This document shows, piece after piece, positions 28,749 through 37,687 of a stretch of 64,000 nt of DNA. Position 1 is the stretch's first letter. The number at the start of each line of letters is the position of its first letter. The stretch covers positions 103,523-167,522 of the forward strand of contig NZ_PGCK01000009.1 in assembly GCF_021023085.1 (NCBI RefSeq). Reading direction: 5' to 3'. Under the pieces are notes generated by a model. That model worked only from the letters and a program-made list of their open reading frames with translations. It had not been told where the DNA came from and did not search any database. This stretch comes from Methanooceanicella nereidis. GTDB lineage: Archaea; Halobacteriota; Methanocellia; Methanocellales; Methanocellaceae. The position numbers were made by a program, and so were the translations under genes.

Positions 28749-29345
28749 TCATTCGACCAATAGCAACGTGAACGTCGGCAGCTTTTCTTTTTGATCGATG
28801 TTCTTATCCTCGACCACTTTAGTCATCAGCCCCGCATTCTCCGCGGTCTTGAATACGTCAATGCCTGCGGACTCCAGTGACGGTCTCGTCTCTTTAGGGA
28901 ACCTGCAGGTCCTTGAGCCTTCGTTGATCACGCAAACGTCACATCTCCTGCACCTGTGGGCACCATAGGAAAAAGCCTTATAATACCCTGAAAGGAAAGC
29001 GTGTCGCTCCATCCTGAATATGGTATCGCAAACATGAAGGCTTAATTCGGTCATTGCCCGGTCAATATCTTTCGGAGGATACGTATCAAAATCTAAAAAC
29101 CCGTCATACCGTACGATATAGGCTTTACTATATTCGTCAAGGACTTTTCTCGTCTCTTCCGGAGATGGGCTATATGGCGGGCATGAAAGCCTTGTCCCGT
29201 AGTTTTTACAGCCGAACTGGCACTTCAGCCTTACCCAGTGCGCTGTGACTATCTTCCATGGCTCCAGCGGCACAAAAGCGGTAGCGCCACTATCGAGAGC
29301 CATCTCCCTTAATTCCTCCTCAAGTTTATTTATCGGCTTGACCAT
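28749..29345 (-). CDS. DUF2284 metal-binding protein
   Basis: A 199-residue predicted metal-binding protein. Conserved Cys stretches are KCQFGCKNYGTRLSCPPYSP near residue 45 and CRRCDVCVINEGSRTCRFP near 145, the second ferredoxin-like. The start is the ATG at 29345, with GGTGG six bases before it; earlier codons to 29372 are not needed. It converges on the MBL-fold gene. The family is frequent in methanogens and clostridia, with no established reaction. Confidence 0.83.
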   Translation of the reverse strand: MVKPINKLEEELREMALDSGATAFVPLEPWKIVTAHWVRLKCQFGCKNYGTRLSCPPYSPSPEETRKVLDEYSKAYIVRYDGFLDFDTYPPKDIDRAMTELSLHVCDTIFRMERHAFLSGYYKAFSYGAHRCRRCDVCVINEGSRTCRFPKETRPSLESAGIDVFKTAENAGLMTKVVEDKNIDQKEKLPTFTLLLVE

Positions 29346-29473
29346 TAATACCACCTTAAGAACGATATTCAAAATTTATTCCCGATCGTCAAATGCTATC
29401 ATATATCGGCATGATATCTAATAACAATGTAGAGCAGGATTTATATATTTTCATTTGATAAGAGACGGGATCG

Positions 29474-29686
29474 ATGAAAGACATAAAAGCCATATTGAAG
29501 GATATGGTGAAACAGAGAAGAGTCCAGGTAGTAACGCTGATCCTGTCAAGTTCAGGCATTATCGGATGGCTCATGGGGTACCAGTTAGCGGCAGTCATCG
29601 CTGCACTTGGAATAATCCTTTTTGCCATATCCACTATAAGATGGATCGATGATGAGGAAGAGCTGGAAAAAATTATTGAAAAATGA
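29474..29686 (+). CDS. small two-helix membrane protein
   Basis: A 70-residue protein with a basic N-terminal helix, two hydrophobic segments (about 19-33 and 37-55) and a strongly acidic C-terminus (DDEEELEKIIEK). It starts at ATG 29474 a dozen bases after a GGGATCG stretch. It is convergent with the VOC gene with only four bases between their stops. I do not recognise a family. Confidence 0.6.
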   Translation: MKDIKAILKDMVKQRRVQVVTLILSSSGIIGWLMGYQLAAVIAALGIILFAISTIRWIDDEEELEKIIEK

Positions 29687-29690
29687 TAGC

Positions 29691-30074
29691 CTATCCGGTC
29701 GATATCTGCACACGGTAGCCATCAGGGTCTTCGATATATACGTATTTTGTGCCGTCTGACCAGGCACCGGGACCCTCGAGTATATTTATCGAGTTTTTAT
29801 CTATATAGTCCAGAGCTTTTTTAAAGTCCTCTTCGCTCACAAAAAACCCGAAATGATGAAGGTCGCAGGCATGGCTTATCTTTTGGTCGGACCGGAAAAA
29901 TGCGAAGCTATCCGGCGTGCCCGGAGTATTCAAGAAAGCCATGTCCTCGCCTTTTCTGGTCAGCCCGATGTTAAAAAGCTCAGTGTAGAACTTGATCGAC
30001 CGGTCCAGGTCATTTACCCGGATAGCGATATGCGAAAGGCCGCTGGTCTTGATCTTGCCCCCGGTTGATGTCAA
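29691..30074 (-). CDS. VOC-family (glyoxalase/bleomycin-resistance fold) protein
   Basis: A 127-residue protein of the vicinal-oxygen-chelate fold: two beta-alpha-beta-beta-beta units with LSHIAIRVNDLDRSIKFYTE at the start, HHFGFFV in the middle and KYVYIEDPDGYRVQI at the end. The metal-ligand positions (H in SHIA, H in HHFGF, E in YIEDPDG) are retained. The start is a TTG at 30074 behind GGAGGTG, 11 bases upstream. The substrate is unknown; glyoxalase I, dioxygenase and resistance proteins share this fold. Confidence 0.8.
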   Translation of the reverse strand: MTSTGGKIKTSGLSHIAIRVNDLDRSIKFYTELFNIGLTRKGEDMAFLNTPGTPDSFAFFRSDQKISHACDLHHFGFFVSEEDFKKALDYIDKNSINILEGPGAWSDGTKYVYIEDPDGYRVQISTG

Positions 30075-30150
30075 TTGCAGGCAAACACCTCCTTGTTCTT
30101 AATGGTGCCGCCTGAAGAAAAAACATATCTGGGGTTTTATCGATTTCAAC

Positions 30151-30411
30151 TTATTTTGATCTTTTCTTTTTTTCCGGCACGGGAGATTTTGCGTTCCTGT
30201 CCTTGATCCAGTTCACGGTCTTAATTGCGTCAGTGTCGTCTTTCCATAGCGGGTCGATCTTCCTTTCCTTTACCATTATGTCCATCCATCTTTCGAACCG
30301 CTTCTTATTTTCTGACTTTCCGGTATCCTCCCTGAGCAAAATATCGGCTGTCTTAAAAGGAGAGCTGAACTGGTCTTTTACCTCTGGTGAGGACTTTCTT
30401 TTTGCCGGCAT
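30151..30411 (-). CDS. small basic hypothetical protein
   Basis: An 86-residue protein with charged, lysine-rich ends (MPAKRKSSPEV at the start, PEKKKRSK at the end) and a central helical part around RFERWMDIMVKERK and DAIKTVNWIKDR. No Cys and no membrane segment. The composition would suit nucleic-acid binding, but there is no recognisable domain. Confidence 0.5.
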   Translation of the reverse strand: MPAKRKSSPEVKDQFSSPFKTADILLREDTGKSENKKRFERWMDIMVKERKIDPLWKDDTDAIKTVNWIKDRNAKSPVPEKKKRSK

Positions 30412-30520
30412 CGATATTTGCTTTTACGCCTGTCAAAGAAATACTTTTCGTTTAAAGGTATAGCTGAAGATCGATTAAAACTATAGAAGAAATGATTATC
30501 GGTAGCACATGTTCAGGAGT

Positions 30521-31612
30521 TTATAACCCGGTAATTTCATGCAGCATCACGAGTGTGGACATGGTGCCATCCGGATTATCAATGCGCTTACTGATGACAC
30601 GGTAATCGCGACCGTCCCTGGGATCTTTGAATTCGCCATTTATCGACACATCTTTTGACAGCTGGTTTGCTCTACACCACGGACATATCGTTTCCTGGTT
30701 AAATATGACGCGATAACATTTTTCACCGGTGGCGTTATACCCGATCCTTTCTGTCAGTCGCTGGTTCATGAACTCTATATCGTTGTTCTGGGAACATATG
30801 TAGATAAGGCCGTCAAAGGCCTCCACGATCGCCGCGTGCCTCGCCATGGTCTCCTTTAGCCGTTCTTCCATCCACTTTCTTTCGGTGATGTCCCTGAAGT
30901 ACGATATTGCCATCTGTTTTCCGTTTATGTTAACGATCTGGGTATTTACCTCTACCGGAAATACCAGGCCGTTCTTCTTTTTCACGAGGGATTCCACAAA
31001 GGTGTTTCCCAATCCCTTATTATCGGATATTAAAACAGGATATTTTTTTGCGGACTCGGGAGCGATTATATCCGACATGTTGAATTTTGTAAGCTCTTCC
31101 TTGGTGTAGCCAAGCATCTTGCATGCCATGATGTTGCAATCAAGAATATCGCCTTCGAAAGACTTTAAGAAAATTCCGTCAGTAGAAGCTTCGGCCAGCG
31201 TACGGTACTTCTCCTCGCTTTCCTTTAGCTTCAGTTCCATTTTATGTTTGTATAAAGCGATCTCGATAGTGATATACAGCTCGTTCTCTTCGAATGGTTT
31301 TAACAGATAACCATAAGGGACCGTGGCCTTTGCACGCTGTAATGTCTTTTCATCCGCATATGCCGTAAGATATACGACGGGGATGTCAAGGTTCTTATAG
31401 ATATTTTCAGCGGCCTCGACGCCGTCCATTTTTCCGTTAAGGAAAATATCCATTAAAACAAGGTCAGGTTTTGTCTCGGTAGCTTTCTTTATGGCAGATT
31501 CGCCTGAAGATACTATGCCTGCGCTATTATACCCCAGGCCGATCAGCATATTTTTGAGGTTTAACGCAATTATGGACTCATCTTCTACCACAAGTATTTT
31601 TTCGCCTGCCAT
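30521..31612 (-). CDS. response regulator with two PAS domains
   Basis: A 363-residue signalling protein without a kinase or DNA-binding output. It has an N-terminal receiver (about 3-120) with phospho-acceptor aspartate in LVLMDIFL, conserved VVYLTAY and KPF; a PAS domain (about 135-250) ending DITERKWMEERL; and a second PAS-like domain (about 255-360) with CPWCRA and FKDPRDGRDY. Such receivers fit HisKA_2 kinases like the one at 10498. I chose the ATG at 31612; an ATG at 31627 is also in frame but the one chosen has AGGA upstream. Confidence 0.85.
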   Translation of the reverse strand: MAGEKILVVEDESIIALNLKNMLIGLGYNSAGIVSSGESAIKKATETKPDLVLMDIFLNGKMDGVEAAENIYKNLDIPVVYLTAYADEKTLQRAKATVPYGYLLKPFEENELYITIEIALYKHKMELKLKESEEKYRTLAEASTDGIFLKSFEGDILDCNIMACKMLGYTKEELTKFNMSDIIAPESAKKYPVLISDNKGLGNTFVESLVKKKNGLVFPVEVNTQIVNINGKQMAISYFRDITERKWMEERLKETMARHAAIVEAFDGLIYICSQNNDIEFMNQRLTERIGYNATGEKCYRVIFNQETICPWCRANQLSKDVSINGEFKDPRDGRDYRVISKRIDNPDGTMSTLVMLHEITGL

Positions 31613-31840
31613 ATTCCTGTCCCGCATTCATTTATTTGATAGCCAGTAAGCCTAAGTCAATATAATCAGATTTATGAATATATGAAGTAGAAGGTTATAA
31701 ACCCTGCTATTGATATAAATTTGACTCTACTTTAGCAGTATAAAGCATTTGTGCTTCTGTAATAAATATCACAGATTAATGAAAAAAAATTGAATTTAAA
31801 TTTAGATGTAAAAAGAACAAAAAAATCATATGTTATCGTT

Positions 31841-32167
31841 TTACACTAGCGTAGCTATTGCGAATACAGGGAGCATCGTCACAAGAGCGATATGCGGAGC
31901 ATAAGAGGGCGATGTCTGGAAGTTGTACTTCAATGTCGCCCATAGCTGCGTATATGCGGTCAGCGCGGCCATTACCTGTATGATAGCAGCCCCATAGACC
32001 AGTGTTTGAATCCCCGTGGCTAAAGCCGCGAGAGTTACCACAAGAGCCAGCATTAACGCGCCAAAGTGTATCGCCAGCTTCATCCCGGACATTCGAAACG
32101 TAATGAAGCCCGTGACAGCGGCGCTTAACATTATTGCCAGCGCTATTACCTGATATATCATGTCCAT
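31841..32167 (-). CDS. small membrane protein, third gene of a DUF169 operon
   Basis: A 108-residue protein with three or four membrane helices, beginning MDMIYQVIALAIMLSAAVTG. It has no recognised family. The start at 32167 follows GGTGG at about seven bases. It lies nine bases after the TusA/DsrE gene, so the two are surely co-transcribed. A membrane partner for a sulfur-handling pair is a reasonable guess, for example transport of a sulfur species, but there is no direct evidence. Confidence 0.7.
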   Translation of the reverse strand: MDMIYQVIALAIMLSAAVTGFITFRMSGMKLAIHFGALMLALVVTLAALATGIQTLVYGAAIIQVMAALTAYTQLWATLKYNFQTSPSYAPHIALVTMLPVFAIATLV

Positions 32168-32176
32168 TCATACCAC

Positions 32177-33022
32177 CTAGAAGTTCACTATAACGTTGCC
32201 CGGATCGCTCAGGAGCTCAAGATACGTGGCAGCACCGGCCATTTTTACTCCTTCGGCAAGATCCGATGGCTTGATCCCCCGGAATTTTGCGCTGAGCTCA
32301 CACGCGTAGATCGTAGCGCCTGCCTTCACGACATCGCCCATCAGCTTATCCAGCCTCTCGAAATCAGGGTGTTTTACGATGGCTGCATTTCCTTTTTTGA
32401 CAAGGCTGACGCCGTCCATCAGCGTGAATATTATAACTTTCTTTCCCATGCTCAGGGCTACCTTTGAGAATATGAAAGTAGCATATGCGCGCTCGGCGTT
32501 GCCTATGCCGTTACTCTGGACTATGAGTACACTGTCCTTATTTAAGGCCGCAGCGCCATCTGCCTGTATCTTTTCTGCCTTTTCAATGATGACATAGTTC
32601 CTGTCCCCGATAACTCCTTTTTCGACTATTTTGGAGCCCATGGACCTGGCGACCATGGCAATATCGTCCAGTGTGTCGGAACTTAATGTTTTTACCATCA
32701 GCCTGTCGCCGGAAGGCATCCCGGATAACATTTCGCCGACGATGATAGCAGGGCCGGGACAGGTCTCGCCCGAAACGTCGATCTCTTCCGTTTTCTTATT
32801 CAGAGGCATCATGCGGGATGTGACCATATTATCTGATGTGCTTATCTCTAAAGAGTAGCCATACTTCGCGGCGACCTTATCCATGCCTGTTTCGCCGCCC
32901 GGGCTTAACTCCATGATAAGGCCCTCATCCGGGTCATCCATGTTCTTGATGATGTTCTCCGTAAGTATGATGGAGCCCGGGGCGTATATCCCCGGCGCTT
33001 TCACTTTTTTAGCCATGTTCAT
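32177..33022 (-). CDS. TusA-like/DsrE-like fusion, sulfur-carrier protein
   Basis: A 281-residue three-part protein. Residues about 8-75 look like a TusA fold but have YAPG where TusA has CPxP, so they are probably inactive. Residues 80-150 are a TusA domain with C88-P-G-P, the sulfur-carrying cysteine. Residues 165-281 are DsrE-like (VLIVQSNGIGNAERAYATFIF) with a Cys in IYACELS. TusA and DsrE proteins pass persulfide sulfur between enzymes. The start at 33022 overlaps the upstream DUF169 gene by four bases (ATGA), showing translational coupling. Confidence 0.85.
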   Translation of the reverse strand: MNMAKKVKAPGIYAPGSIILTENIIKNMDDPDEGLIMELSPGGETGMDKVAAKYGYSLEISTSDNMVTSRMMPLNKKTEEIDVSGETCPGPAIIVGEMLSGMPSGDRLMVKTLSSDTLDDIAMVARSMGSKIVEKGVIGDRNYVIIEKAEKIQADGAAALNKDSVLIVQSNGIGNAERAYATFIFSKVALSMGKKVIIFTLMDGVSLVKKGNAAIVKHPDFERLDKLMGDVVKAGATIYACELSAKFRGIKPSDLAEGVKMAGAATYLELLSDPGNVIVNF

Positions 33023-33699
33023 ACCCACTTTGTCTTGAAAGTCTTTAGCGCCTCGATGATCACCGGCAGGTTCTTCGCAGGGATACCGAAGATGACCTCA
33101 TCATCCTTTATACCGGAGTTCTTTCTTGAGCCGTTACACCCGAGAGTCATATTGGGCACTCCCCGCTCTTTTACCGCAACCACAGCATCAGCGCATAGCG
33201 ATTGTATGCCCGAGTAATCGCAGGACATTCTCCCGCCTTTATCATGGAGATAGGCCTGGCTTAGCCTTAGAGCCTGTATTGGCGTCGCGATAATGACGAT
33301 ACTATCCGGCTCAAAATTTGCCTTTTCAAGCGGAGCGTAGACTGACGCATAATATTTTTCGCCTTCCCGGGGAATAGCTCTCACCGTCTCCAGAGCGGCT
33401 TCAGGGGTCCTGTAATTGCCGAGCTTATGATACATGCTCCCATTCGCCACTGTCTCGGGAAGAGCCTCCAGTCCCATTACACCTGCACCGCCTTTACATG
33501 CGTGCTCTTCCGGGGTGGCATATCCTGTGTCGCCTTTTAGCCGCGCGTTCTGTACGAACTGACAGTGCCTTGTCTTTTCCGGCATCTTTGAAATGCCTGC
33601 AGGAATATCCCCGGATGTCTTTGCTAGCTTAACAGCTACAGGGCTCCCCTCAAGCCCTAAAAGCTCTTTAAGTTCTTTTGCAGCTATTTCGTAGTTCAT
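33019..33699 (-). CDS. DUF169 protein, first gene of the operon
   Basis: A 226-residue paralog of the protein at 27116. It keeps the SPVAVKLAK start, a RHCQFVQNARLKGD segment with a Cys and a Cys in EEHACKGG. The ATG at 33699 is chosen over the upstream open codons because GGAGGATC lies just before it. The gene leads an operon with TusA/DsrE and the membrane protein. Its promoter region contains two palindromes TATACT-N4-AGTATA (33771-33788 and 33790-33805), so it is probably regulated by the divergent HTH gene at 33952. Confidence 0.87.
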   Translation of the reverse strand: MNYEIAAKELKELLGLEGSPVAVKLAKTSGDIPAGISKMPEKTRHCQFVQNARLKGDTGYATPEEHACKGGAGVMGLEALPETVANGSMYHKLGNYRTPEAALETVRAIPREGEKYYASVYAPLEKANFEPDSIVIIATPIQALRLSQAYLHDKGGRMSCDYSGIQSLCADAVVAVKERGVPNMTLGCNGSRKNSGIKDDEVIFGIPAKNLPVIIEALKTFKTKWV

Positions 33700-33770
33700 T
33701 ATTTGATCCTCCGTAGCTCGCAAAGAAACCTTTAGCCGGCTGGCCCAGGTTTGGTTCGAGCATTATAAGA

Positions 33771-33788
33771 TTATACTAATTAGTATAA
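33771..33788. promoter_or_regulatory. operator palindrome 1
   Basis: A perfect 18-base palindrome, TTATACTAATTAGTATAA, in the divergent promoter region 72 bases before the DUF169 start. Two similar sites follow. It is probably the binding site of the winged-helix regulator encoded at 33952; binding is inferred. The AT-rich core may also act as a TATA element. Confidence 0.65.
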
Positions 33789-33789
33789 C

Positions 33790-33805
33790 TATACTGTATA
33801 GTATA
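33790..33805. promoter_or_regulatory. operator palindrome 2
   Basis: TATACTGTATAGTATA, the same half-sites (TATACT / AGTATA) around a four-base spacer. Its centre is 18 bases from that of site 1, close to two helical turns, as if two dimers bind side by side. Confidence 0.6.
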
Positions 33806-33918
33806 ACTTTGTGTATATATAGCTTTCTAATGCTTATGATAAGTAACCGCCAAACCGAAAAAGAAGACATTAAGGGATAATATTAAATATCCGGGACAGA
33901 TAAATAAACATATCAAAA

Positions 33919-33936
33919 TTATACTATATAGTATAA
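33919..33936. promoter_or_regulatory. operator palindrome 3
   Basis: A perfect TTATACTATATAGTATAA palindrome ending 15 bases before the start codon of the regulator gene at 33952. A bound dimer here would block initiation or elongation, fitting auto-repression. It matches sites 1 and 2 in both half-sites. Confidence 0.65.
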
Positions 33937-33951
33937 ACAGGCAGGAAGAGC

Positions 33952-35598
33952 ATGGAGGAACTATCTGATACTGAAAAGCTGATCGTCTCATATATTGAGT
34001 CCCATCCGCCCGAAGAGTGTATGCTCGATAAGATCACGATGGGCATTAACAAGAGCAGGGCAACGGTGCTCAAATACCTCGAGACGCTTTATGCCAGGGG
34101 AGTTCTCGAGTTCAAGTTCATCGGGAGAAATAAGCTCTGGATGCTTGCCGGCGCCCCGGACAAAGTCCTTGAGGTCAAACAGGAGCGAAAAGCAGGCGTA
34201 TCCATGGACATCGGCGAAATGGCCTCAAAAATATCTGAGCTCCACATGCTTAAATATAAGGAGACAGAACTACGGGAGTCCATAGACCGGCCTGACATGA
34301 TAATATTCTCCATGAACAGGTCTATGGATATCGTATCATATAATGACATGTTCAAGAATATTTTTCCCGAAGCGAATAACTTAAGATCATTGATACCTCC
34401 GTCCATGGCGATCAGGCTGGATAGTGCGCTTTCATCGATAGTTCCCGGTAGCATCGTATCAGTGGAGCTTGACCTGATGGAGAAACATGGCATATACAGG
34501 CCTTACCGGATAAATCTCTCGACGATACAGGATGCTTCGGGGAATATATTAGGCACAACCGCCATAGGCGAGGAGCTTTCCGCGATAAAAAGAACGAAGA
34601 GACAGCTTGAGGCCCTCCTGTATATAATCAGGACAGCCGGATCCGCAGGCGATGAAAAACAATTGCTCCGGGATACTATGAAAGGTGTCAGTGAAAAATT
34701 ATTACCATATATTCACGCTGCAGTATTCCTAAAAGAAGAAGGGTCGATATACCCGGCTTATCAGACTTTTGACATTCCTGAGCATCTCTTTAAGCAGCCC
34801 GAATTTTTACTTTCATTCCTGGATAAGTGCATAGGCTCAATGGAAACGCTGTCGGCAAAGCCAGGAGACATCGCATACGAGTCTATGAGGCAGATATCAG
34901 AGTCGCCGTTCACAGGCTTATTCGCAATACCGATCATAGACGATGAAAAAGGCTCGGGGGCAATATTACTGATAACGAAAGACCCGATAAGTTCGGTGGA
35001 TCTGGAAAACGTCGAGATGATAGCGGACGAGCTTGCCAGCGGCCTTAAAATGCAGAGGCTGGAACGTGAAAGATCAGAGTATGTCAGGACCCTGGTGGCA
35101 ATGAACAGTATATCGGGAATACTGAACACATCAAAGGATGAGGACATGATGCTAGAAAAAGCAATAGCATCGACCATGGAAACTCTGGGGTTCGACATGG
35201 GCTGTATCTATATCCGGGAAGATGACGAGGAGCTGATGTTAAGAGCCCACAGGAACCTTCCCGAAAACCTAAAGAACATGTGCATATCGGGCATGTTCAA
35301 AGACCTTTTCAGCAAAGCTTTTGAGGAGCATGAACTTGTATATATCACCAGAGCGTCAAAAGAATATGACTCTTTGGACCCGGCGATCAAGGAGAACAAT
35401 GTAAGAACGCTCCTTATTTTACCCATAAAGAGCGGAGATAAGATAATCGGGCTCCTGAACATGGGAAGCAGGGAGGAAAAACATTACAGCAGGATGAGCC
35501 TGGAAAACCTTGGCTCGATAGGGCTGCAGCTCGGGCTTGCGCTAGAAAGGTCAAAGCTCGCCCTGAAACTTACCGGGAAGAACGCTTCGAAAAAATAG
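33952..35598 (+). CDS. transcription regulator: winged HTH, PAS and two GAF domains
   Basis: A 548-residue cytoplasmic regulator. Residues 1-70 form a winged helix with TVLKYLETLYARGVLEFKFIG. A PAS-like domain follows (about 105-200), then two GAF domains (about 230-370 and 380-540), the second with LEKAIASTMETLGFDMGCIY and IKSGDKIIGLLNMGS. It is therefore a signal-responsive regulator, likely sensing a small molecule or redox state. The start has GGAAGAGC just before it. The operator palindromes upstream of it and of the divergent DUF169 operon suggest it controls both. Confidence 0.85.
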   Translation: MEELSDTEKLIVSYIESHPPEECMLDKITMGINKSRATVLKYLETLYARGVLEFKFIGRNKLWMLAGAPDKVLEVKQERKAGVSMDIGEMASKISELHMLKYKETELRESIDRPDMIIFSMNRSMDIVSYNDMFKNIFPEANNLRSLIPPSMAIRLDSALSSIVPGSIVSVELDLMEKHGIYRPYRINLSTIQDASGNILGTTAIGEELSAIKRTKRQLEALLYIIRTAGSAGDEKQLLRDTMKGVSEKLLPYIHAAVFLKEEGSIYPAYQTFDIPEHLFKQPEFLLSFLDKCIGSMETLSAKPGDIAYESMRQISESPFTGLFAIPIIDDEKGSGAILLITKDPISSVDLENVEMIADELASGLKMQRLERERSEYVRTLVAMNSISGILNTSKDEDMMLEKAIASTMETLGFDMGCIYIREDDEELMLRAHRNLPENLKNMCISGMFKDLFSKAFEEHELVYITRASKEYDSLDPAIKENNVRTLLILPIKSGDKIIGLLNMGSREEKHYSRMSLENLGSIGLQLGLALERSKLALKLTGKNASKK

Positions 35599-35635
35599 TA
35601 TAGTATTAAATCCCATAACTTATCGAGGAAAATTT

Positions 35636-35875
35636 ATGGCGACCATAAAAATTTACTCTCAACCGACTTGCCCCGCCTGTAATGAGGTAAAGGAATACCT
35701 TAAGAATAAAGGCATCGAGTTCGTGGACTACGACGTGACCAAAGACCGTGATGCGCTGAACGAGATGATAAAAACTCACAAAGTAAGGGTTACACCGCTT
35801 ATCCTGATAGGCGACAAAAAGCTAATCGGCTTCGATGTCCTGGAGCTTGAAAACGCCCTGGCAGAGAATAAATAA
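35636..35875 (+). CDS. glutaredoxin-like thiol-disulfide protein (NrdH type)
   Basis: A 79-residue thioredoxin-fold protein with the redox pair C12-PA-C15 near the first helix, a conserved cis-proline in RVTPLILI and the GFD segment that follows. It resembles NrdH or glutaredoxin-like proteins of methanogens, which reduce disulfides with electrons from thioredoxin reductase or ferredoxin systems. It lies 37 bases after the regulator gene on the same strand, so it may be in the same transcript and belong to the same redox module. A GAGGA site precedes the ATG. Confidence 0.88.
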   Translation: MATIKIYSQPTCPACNEVKEYLKNKGIEFVDYDVTKDRDALNEMIKTHKVRVTPLILIGDKKLIGFDVLELENALAENK

Positions 35876-36195
35876 TCCCATTCGTTTTATTATCGTTAAA
35901 GATAAAAAAAATCTTATCTTTTATATTTTCTGAAGATGCTGATTCAAGCCTTTAAGTGATAGGGTACTTAGTCCGGGACCACATCATGTTTTCGTGATAT
36001 ATACAGGACACTGAGCAGTATCCAAAATTAAAATTAACCCGGAAAAAAGCAGGTTCAGTGGACTTTTAATCTAAAACAATAATAGAGCCTTTATTCATAA
36101 GAAATAACTCCCACGTTTTTAATAATAAATTATAAATAGTAATAGCTTAAGACTTTGTCAATTTAACGGTTATCGCCGATTACGGAAATGATTCT
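35876..36195. other. intergenic region before MFS gene
   Basis: About 320 bases. Near 35898-35921 the sequence AAAGAT-A(n)-ATCTT forms a small A/T hairpin followed by TTATCTTTTA, likely ending the glutaredoxin transcript. The rest is AT-rich with TATA-like stretches near 36120-36140 that should serve the MFS gene. I see no coding frame. Confidence 0.45.
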
Positions 36196-37446
36196 ATGGA
36201 AGTCAAAAAACAGCAGCTATTAGTACTTTTGTTCTCTATGTTCATTTTTACTTTAGGCTTTGGGATCATTATACCCGTAATGCCATATTATTCAAAGAAC
36301 CTGGGAGCCACCGCGTTTGATCTCGGCCTGCTCATGGCATCATATTCGCTCATGCAGTTCCTGTTCGCCCCTTCATGGGGCAAGTTATCGGACAGGATAG
36401 GCAGAAAGCCAGTCCTTGCGTTAGGCCTGCTGGGTTTTGGCGTGTCGTTCGTAATATTCGGAGTGTCCGATTCGTTATGGATGTTATTAGCGGCGAGAAT
36501 ATTCGGTGGTATGATGTCGGCAGGGATATACCCGTCATCTCTGGCCATTATCGCGGATGTGACCGGCCCGAAGGATCGCGGCAAGGCAATGGGATGGATG
36601 GGGGCAGCGTCCGGTTTAGGAATGATATTCGGGCCTGCGATATCCGGGGTCATTTCTGTATGGGGCTTATCCGCGCCGTTTTTTGCCGCGGGAGGCCTGG
36701 CGATCCTGACCATGGCCATAAGCTACGCGATACTGCCTGAATCCGGGAAAAAGATGTCATCAGAAAACATGAACAAAAAAATATCTTTAGTTTCTCCGTT
36801 AAAGACAGCTGTAGGCATATTTTTCATACTGACGCTGACAATAAGCCTTGTGATGGCATGCTTCCAGGGCACGATCGCGTATTTTTCCATGGACAGGTTC
36901 AACCTATCCGATGATGTTTCATATATTCCTTTGATGAATGGTCCTGATCAAGGTGTTAATGTTTCAGGACCGGCGGTAATGGCCATAATATGCACTGTCA
37001 TGGGGATATTCGGAGTGATCTGCCAGGGTTTTCTTGTCAATAAGGCTATTGACAGGCTGGGCGAGGAAAAAACGGTCATGATAGGGTTTATCATATCTAC
37101 TATAAGCCTGGTGATGACGGTGACGACTTTCGGACTGATATCCCTGCTCGCCTATTCAAGTTTGTTCAGCATAGGCAGCGGTCTCGTCATGCCCTGCCTT
37201 AACTCGATAATATCCGGAAGGACTGACCAGAACAGACAGGGGGCAATAATGGGCGTCCTGGGATCATATAACAGCCTCGGGAGGATCATAGGTCCCCCCG
37301 TAGGCGGTTTTATATATGACATCAATATGATCCTGCCGTATATATTATCGGCCGTCATATCGGCCATGGGTGCCGCAGCAGTAGTACGATCAATAAAGAA
37401 GGATGGCCGGGAAAAGACCACGATACAGCCGGAGATCAGGATTTAG
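36196..37446 (+). CDS. major facilitator superfamily exporter (TetA-like)
   Basis: A 416-residue membrane transporter with 12 predicted helices. The loop GKLSDRIGRKPVLALGLLGFG between helices 2 and 3 is the MFS motif A. The region DVTGPKDRGKAMGWMGAASGLG matches the drug:H+ antiporter motif, with a second-half copy in TDQNRQGAIMGVLGSYNSLGR. The charged ends face the cytoplasm. It probably exports a drug or metabolite. A tight GC hairpin follows the stop codon. Confidence 0.87.
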   Translation: MEVKKQQLLVLLFSMFIFTLGFGIIIPVMPYYSKNLGATAFDLGLLMASYSLMQFLFAPSWGKLSDRIGRKPVLALGLLGFGVSFVIFGVSDSLWMLLAARIFGGMMSAGIYPSSLAIIADVTGPKDRGKAMGWMGAASGLGMIFGPAISGVISVWGLSAPFFAAGGLAILTMAISYAILPESGKKMSSENMNKKISLVSPLKTAVGIFFILTLTISLVMACFQGTIAYFSMDRFNLSDDVSYIPLMNGPDQGVNVSGPAVMAIICTVMGIFGVICQGFLVNKAIDRLGEEKTVMIGFIISTISLVMTVTTFGLISLLAYSSLFSIGSGLVMPCLNSIISGRTDQNRQGAIMGVLGSYNSLGRIIGPPVGGFIYDINMILPYILSAVISAMGAAAVVRSIKKDGREKTTIQPEIRI

Positions 37447-37465
37447 GGTAATATAATAAAGAAGC

Positions 37466-37486
37466 GCACCCGGTTATCGCGGGTGC
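37466..37486 (+). terminator. GC-rich hairpin after MFS gene
   Basis: GCACCCG (37466-37472) pairs perfectly with CGGGTGC (37480-37486) around a 7-base loop, starting 20 bases after the MFS stop. No T-tract follows, so it could be an RNA-stabilising or regulatory stem instead of a terminator. The next 100 bases have higher GC and no frame. Confidence 0.35.
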
Positions 37487-37687
37487 CGCGACAAAATGAG
37501 GAGGGTAGCAGACCGGCCAGTGATTTTAGCGCCCCTGCCGATCAAAGCCATCTGGTTTATTATTACAATCGCATAGATTAGTAACACTTGATATTATTTA
37601 AAGGTTCTGAAATAACAATTAATTTTTTAAGTATAAAAGAGTTAATCAGTGCAATCCAAAATATCAAAAAAACTTATTGGTCATATC

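Noticed and set aside
31833..32171. 112-codon frame overlapping the small membrane protein
   Set aside because: The overlapping 108-codon frame (31841-32167) is strongly hydrophobic and has the ribosome site; the other is a shadow.
37466..37560. Possible riboswitch after the MFS gene
   Set aside because: It has a hairpin but none of the conserved cores of known riboswitches I can recognise, and no gene of the right pathway follows it.
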